Assembly: GCA_017462755.1 (NCBI GenBank)
Contig: JAFTQM010000098.1
Span: forward strand, 1 to 64,000
Length of the DNA stretch: 64,000 nucleotides
Reading direction: 5' to 3'
Source: Lachnospiraceae bacterium
Lineage (GTDB): Bacteria; Bacillota; Clostridia; Lachnospirales; Lachnospiraceae
Positions within the stretch are counted from its first letter, which is position 1, and the number at the start of each line of letters is the position of its first letter. The notes under the pieces are model-generated. The model saw only the letters and a list, made by a program, of their open reading frames with translations, searched no databases and was not told where the DNA came from. Shown here piece by piece: positions 62,728-64,000 of this stretch. A program made the translations under genes and the position numbers.

Positions 62728-62768
62728 AAAATTCCTTGTAGCAACTATTTTGTTACAAGGAATTTTTT
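62728..62768 (+). terminator. Rho-independent terminator after the surface-protein gene
   Basis: AAAATTCCTTGTA (62728-62740) pairs perfectly with TACAAGGAATTTT (62754-62766) and leads into a T run. Confidence 0.93.
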
Positions 62769-62812
62769 GTATGAAGGAAGTAATCGCTTCGCGATTATTT
62801 TCTTTCATACAA
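62767..62812 (+). repeat. Second, 21-bp hairpin abutting the terminator
   Basis: The arm at 62767-62787 pairs with 62791-62812 through 21 base pairs with one bulged T and two G-U pairs, around a TTC loop. It begins in the T tract of the preceding terminator. No T run follows. From here to the gene at 62951 I see only a 13-base repeat, GTTACAAGGAATT (62752-62764 and 62897-62909). Confidence 0.6.
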
Positions 62813-62950
62813 AACCCTTCGGGAAAATGCAAAGCGAACAAAATGTTGGGTATTTTTTCTTAAAGCAAAACTGCAAATCTGCCGATAAATAAGACAGTTA
62901 CAAGGAATTAAGCAAGTGCAAAGCAGATGGCAAAATGCAGAAGGAAGCCT

Positions 62951-63331
62951 ATGGAAGAAAAATACGAGCATTTGGATATTACGATAAAACTGGATATTCC
63001 GGCGGGCGGCAATTATGATTTGGTGCTGTATGATAAGCAGGGAAAGCAGGTCGGGGTGGTCTGGAATAACAAAAACGATGGCAGGAATGTGACCTTTTCC
63101 CTTTCGACGCAGCAGGAGAATGTGTTTTATATTATATATCCGCAGTTGGCAGAAATGCAAAGCTATGGCTGGGCATGGAGGGAGCGATTGCAGGAGGGGC
63201 AGGAAAAGCCGGTTGAGAGAGTAACTGGAAAGAGCAGCCCGGAAAAATCTGCTGCCAGTTATAATGAACAATTAGAACAAGCATGGCTGATTGAAGAAAA
63301 GCGGCAGTGGGAATACGAGCAGGAAGCATAA
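62951..63331 (+). CDS. Small protein of unknown function with PPC-like beta domain
   Basis: A 126-residue protein with no signal peptide or membrane helix. Residues 8-60 (DITIKLDIPAGGNYDLVLYD in part, GKQVGVVWNNKNDGRNVTFSL in part, NVFYIIYPQ) look like strands of a pre-peptidase C-terminal (PPC) beta-sandwich, a domain normally found at the end of secreted proteins. The second half is polar, rich in Glu, Gln and Trp. AAGGAAG lies five nt before the ATG. It may be a relic of a larger secreted protein or a real small gene. It lies 34 nt before the response-regulator gene. Confidence 0.6.
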   Translation: MEEKYEHLDITIKLDIPAGGNYDLVLYDKQGKQVGVVWNNKNDGRNVTFSLSTQQENVFYIIYPQLAEMQSYGWAWRERLQEGQEKPVERVTGKSSPEKSAASYNEQLEQAWLIEEKRQWEYEQEA

Positions 63332-63365
63332 AAAATGAAAAGAAAATAGAGGGAGCAATACGGAA

Positions 63366-64000
63366 ATGAATCGTATTTTGTTGGTTGAGGATGATGCGTT
63401 GATTGTAGAAAGTCTGACCTCCTTTTTGAAAACGGAGGGCTTTGAAGTAAAAGCCGTACCGGGACAAAAGGAGGCTTTGGATTGTTTGGACAGCGAGCGT
63501 TTTGATTTGGCCCTTTTGGATATTACTTTGCAGAATGGCAATGGTTTTTCACTTTGTGGAGCAATGCGGCAGGAATATGATGTTCCGGTTATTTTTTTGA
63601 CGGCATCAGGAGAGGAATATAGTGTTGTGGCGGGACTGGATATGGGAGCGGAGGATTACATCCGCAAGCCGTTCCGCCCAAGGGAGCTGGTGTCGCGTAT
63701 TCGGACGGTGTTACGCAGAACCGGAAAGCATCATAGACTTATCCGGTTTTATAGTCTTTGTGTGGATATGGAGAAAGCACAGGTAACGAAAAACGGACAG
63801 GAAATTTTTCTTTCGGCACTCGAATATCGGTTGCTGTTGATTTTTTGCCAAAATCAAGGTATTGTATTAACGAGAGAAAAGCTGTTAGAGGAGCTGTGGG
63901 ATATTGCCGGAGAGTATGTAAATGACAATACCCTGACGGTATATATCAAGCGGCTGAGGGAAAAAATCGAAGATGACCCGGCGAAGCCGGAAATGATAAA
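63366..64000 (+). CDS. OmpR-family response regulator, 3' end cut by window
   Basis: A receiver domain (residues 1-115) has the acidic pair in LLVEDDALIVES, the phospho-site Asp51 in ALLDITLQNG, Thr in FLTASGEE and Lys in IRKPFRPRELV. It is followed by a winged-helix DNA-binding domain (from about 125) with LSALEYRLLLIFCQNQG and DNTLTVYIKRLREKIEDD in part. Only the last few residues are missing. It probably pairs with a sensor kinase beyond the window. Its distance from the surface-protein gene and the intervening terminator argue for an independent unit. Confidence 0.92.
   Translation, partial: MNRILLVEDDALIVESLTSFLKTEGFEVKAVPGQKEALDCLDSERFDLALLDITLQNGNGFSLCGAMRQEYDVPVIFLTASGEEYSVVAGLDMGAEDYIRKPFRPRELVSRIRTVLRRTGKHHRLIRFYSLCVDMEKAQVTKNGQEIFLSALEYRLLLIFCQNQGIVLTREKLLEELWDIAGEYVNDNTLTVYIKRLREKIEDDPAKPEMI

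Noticed and set aside
1..64000. tRNA, rRNA, insertion sequence, prophage or attachment site
   Set aside because: No tRNA cloverleaf, transposase, integrase or flanking direct repeats were recognised on either strand.

Overview
The window looks like a chromosomal segment of a motile, endospore-forming, Gram-positive anaerobe of the Clostridia, most likely a Lachnospiraceae member. The evidence is a Firmicutes-type fla/che operon (FliY, CheC, CheD, FlbD and FlhG are present and flgB follows codY), spoIIGA-sigE, CodY, formate-tetrahydrofolate ligase, an LPKTG wall-anchored protein and moderate GC. This assignment is inferred from family content and gene order. No 16S, tRNA or IS element was seen.

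Layout. (1) 1-6.9 kb: the end of a division and cell-wall cluster, with a truncated PASTA penicillin-binding protein, murD, ftsW/spoVE, murA, a divIB/ftsQ-like gene and ftsZ. (2) 7.0-8.7 kb: spoIIGA and sigE behind a promoter with a Spo0A-type box and a 21-bp spacer. (3) 8.8-13.1 kb: fhs, a DUF4867 gene, and dinB and ylmC on the minus strand. (4) 13.2-21.4 kb: nrdR, a membrane EAL phosphodiesterase, yifB/comM, dprA, topA and codY. (5) 21.6-56.7 kb: a fla/che operon of about 35 kb on one strand. It holds the basal body and export genes, hook genes, motAB, switch genes, flhF/flhG, a PilZ protein, the che genes and sigD, then fapA, a SwrB-like gene and a short MltG-like gene. (6) 56.7-58.8 kb: rpsB-tsf with structured non-coding regions. 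(7) 58.8-60.5 kb: a two-gene unit coding a cytosolic PocR-domain chemoreceptor and an aberrant MIP-family channel. (8) 60.5-64 kb: a sortase-anchored, Thr/Pro-stalked surface protein, an unrecognised small gene and a truncated OmpR-type response regulator.

How the genes work together. The fla/che operon encodes the rotor, stator, type III export gate, hook, its own late sigma factor and a B. subtilis-like chemotaxis core (CheA, W, Y, B, C, D). No cheR, flagellin, filament-cap or rod-capping genes are present, so those lie elsewhere. Cyclic-di-GMP could tie the EAL protein (degradation) to the PilZ protein inside the operon (response). CodY-like sites near codY and flgB suggest nutritional control, but they are imperfect matches. 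Several strong hairpins inside the operon (before flgE, after flgE, fliP-fliQ, cheW-cheC) could set relative expression of its segments.

The item I consider most worth pursuing is the PocR-chemoreceptor/MIP-channel pair. It joins a diol- or metabolite-type sensor domain directly to the chemotaxis machinery and sits beside a channel with altered NPA motifs. Its promoter carries an exact Spo0A-like heptamer between the -35 and -10. Start codons were chosen by Shine-Dalgarno (SD) spacing and family N-termini. Promoters, operators and RNA structures were read by eye.
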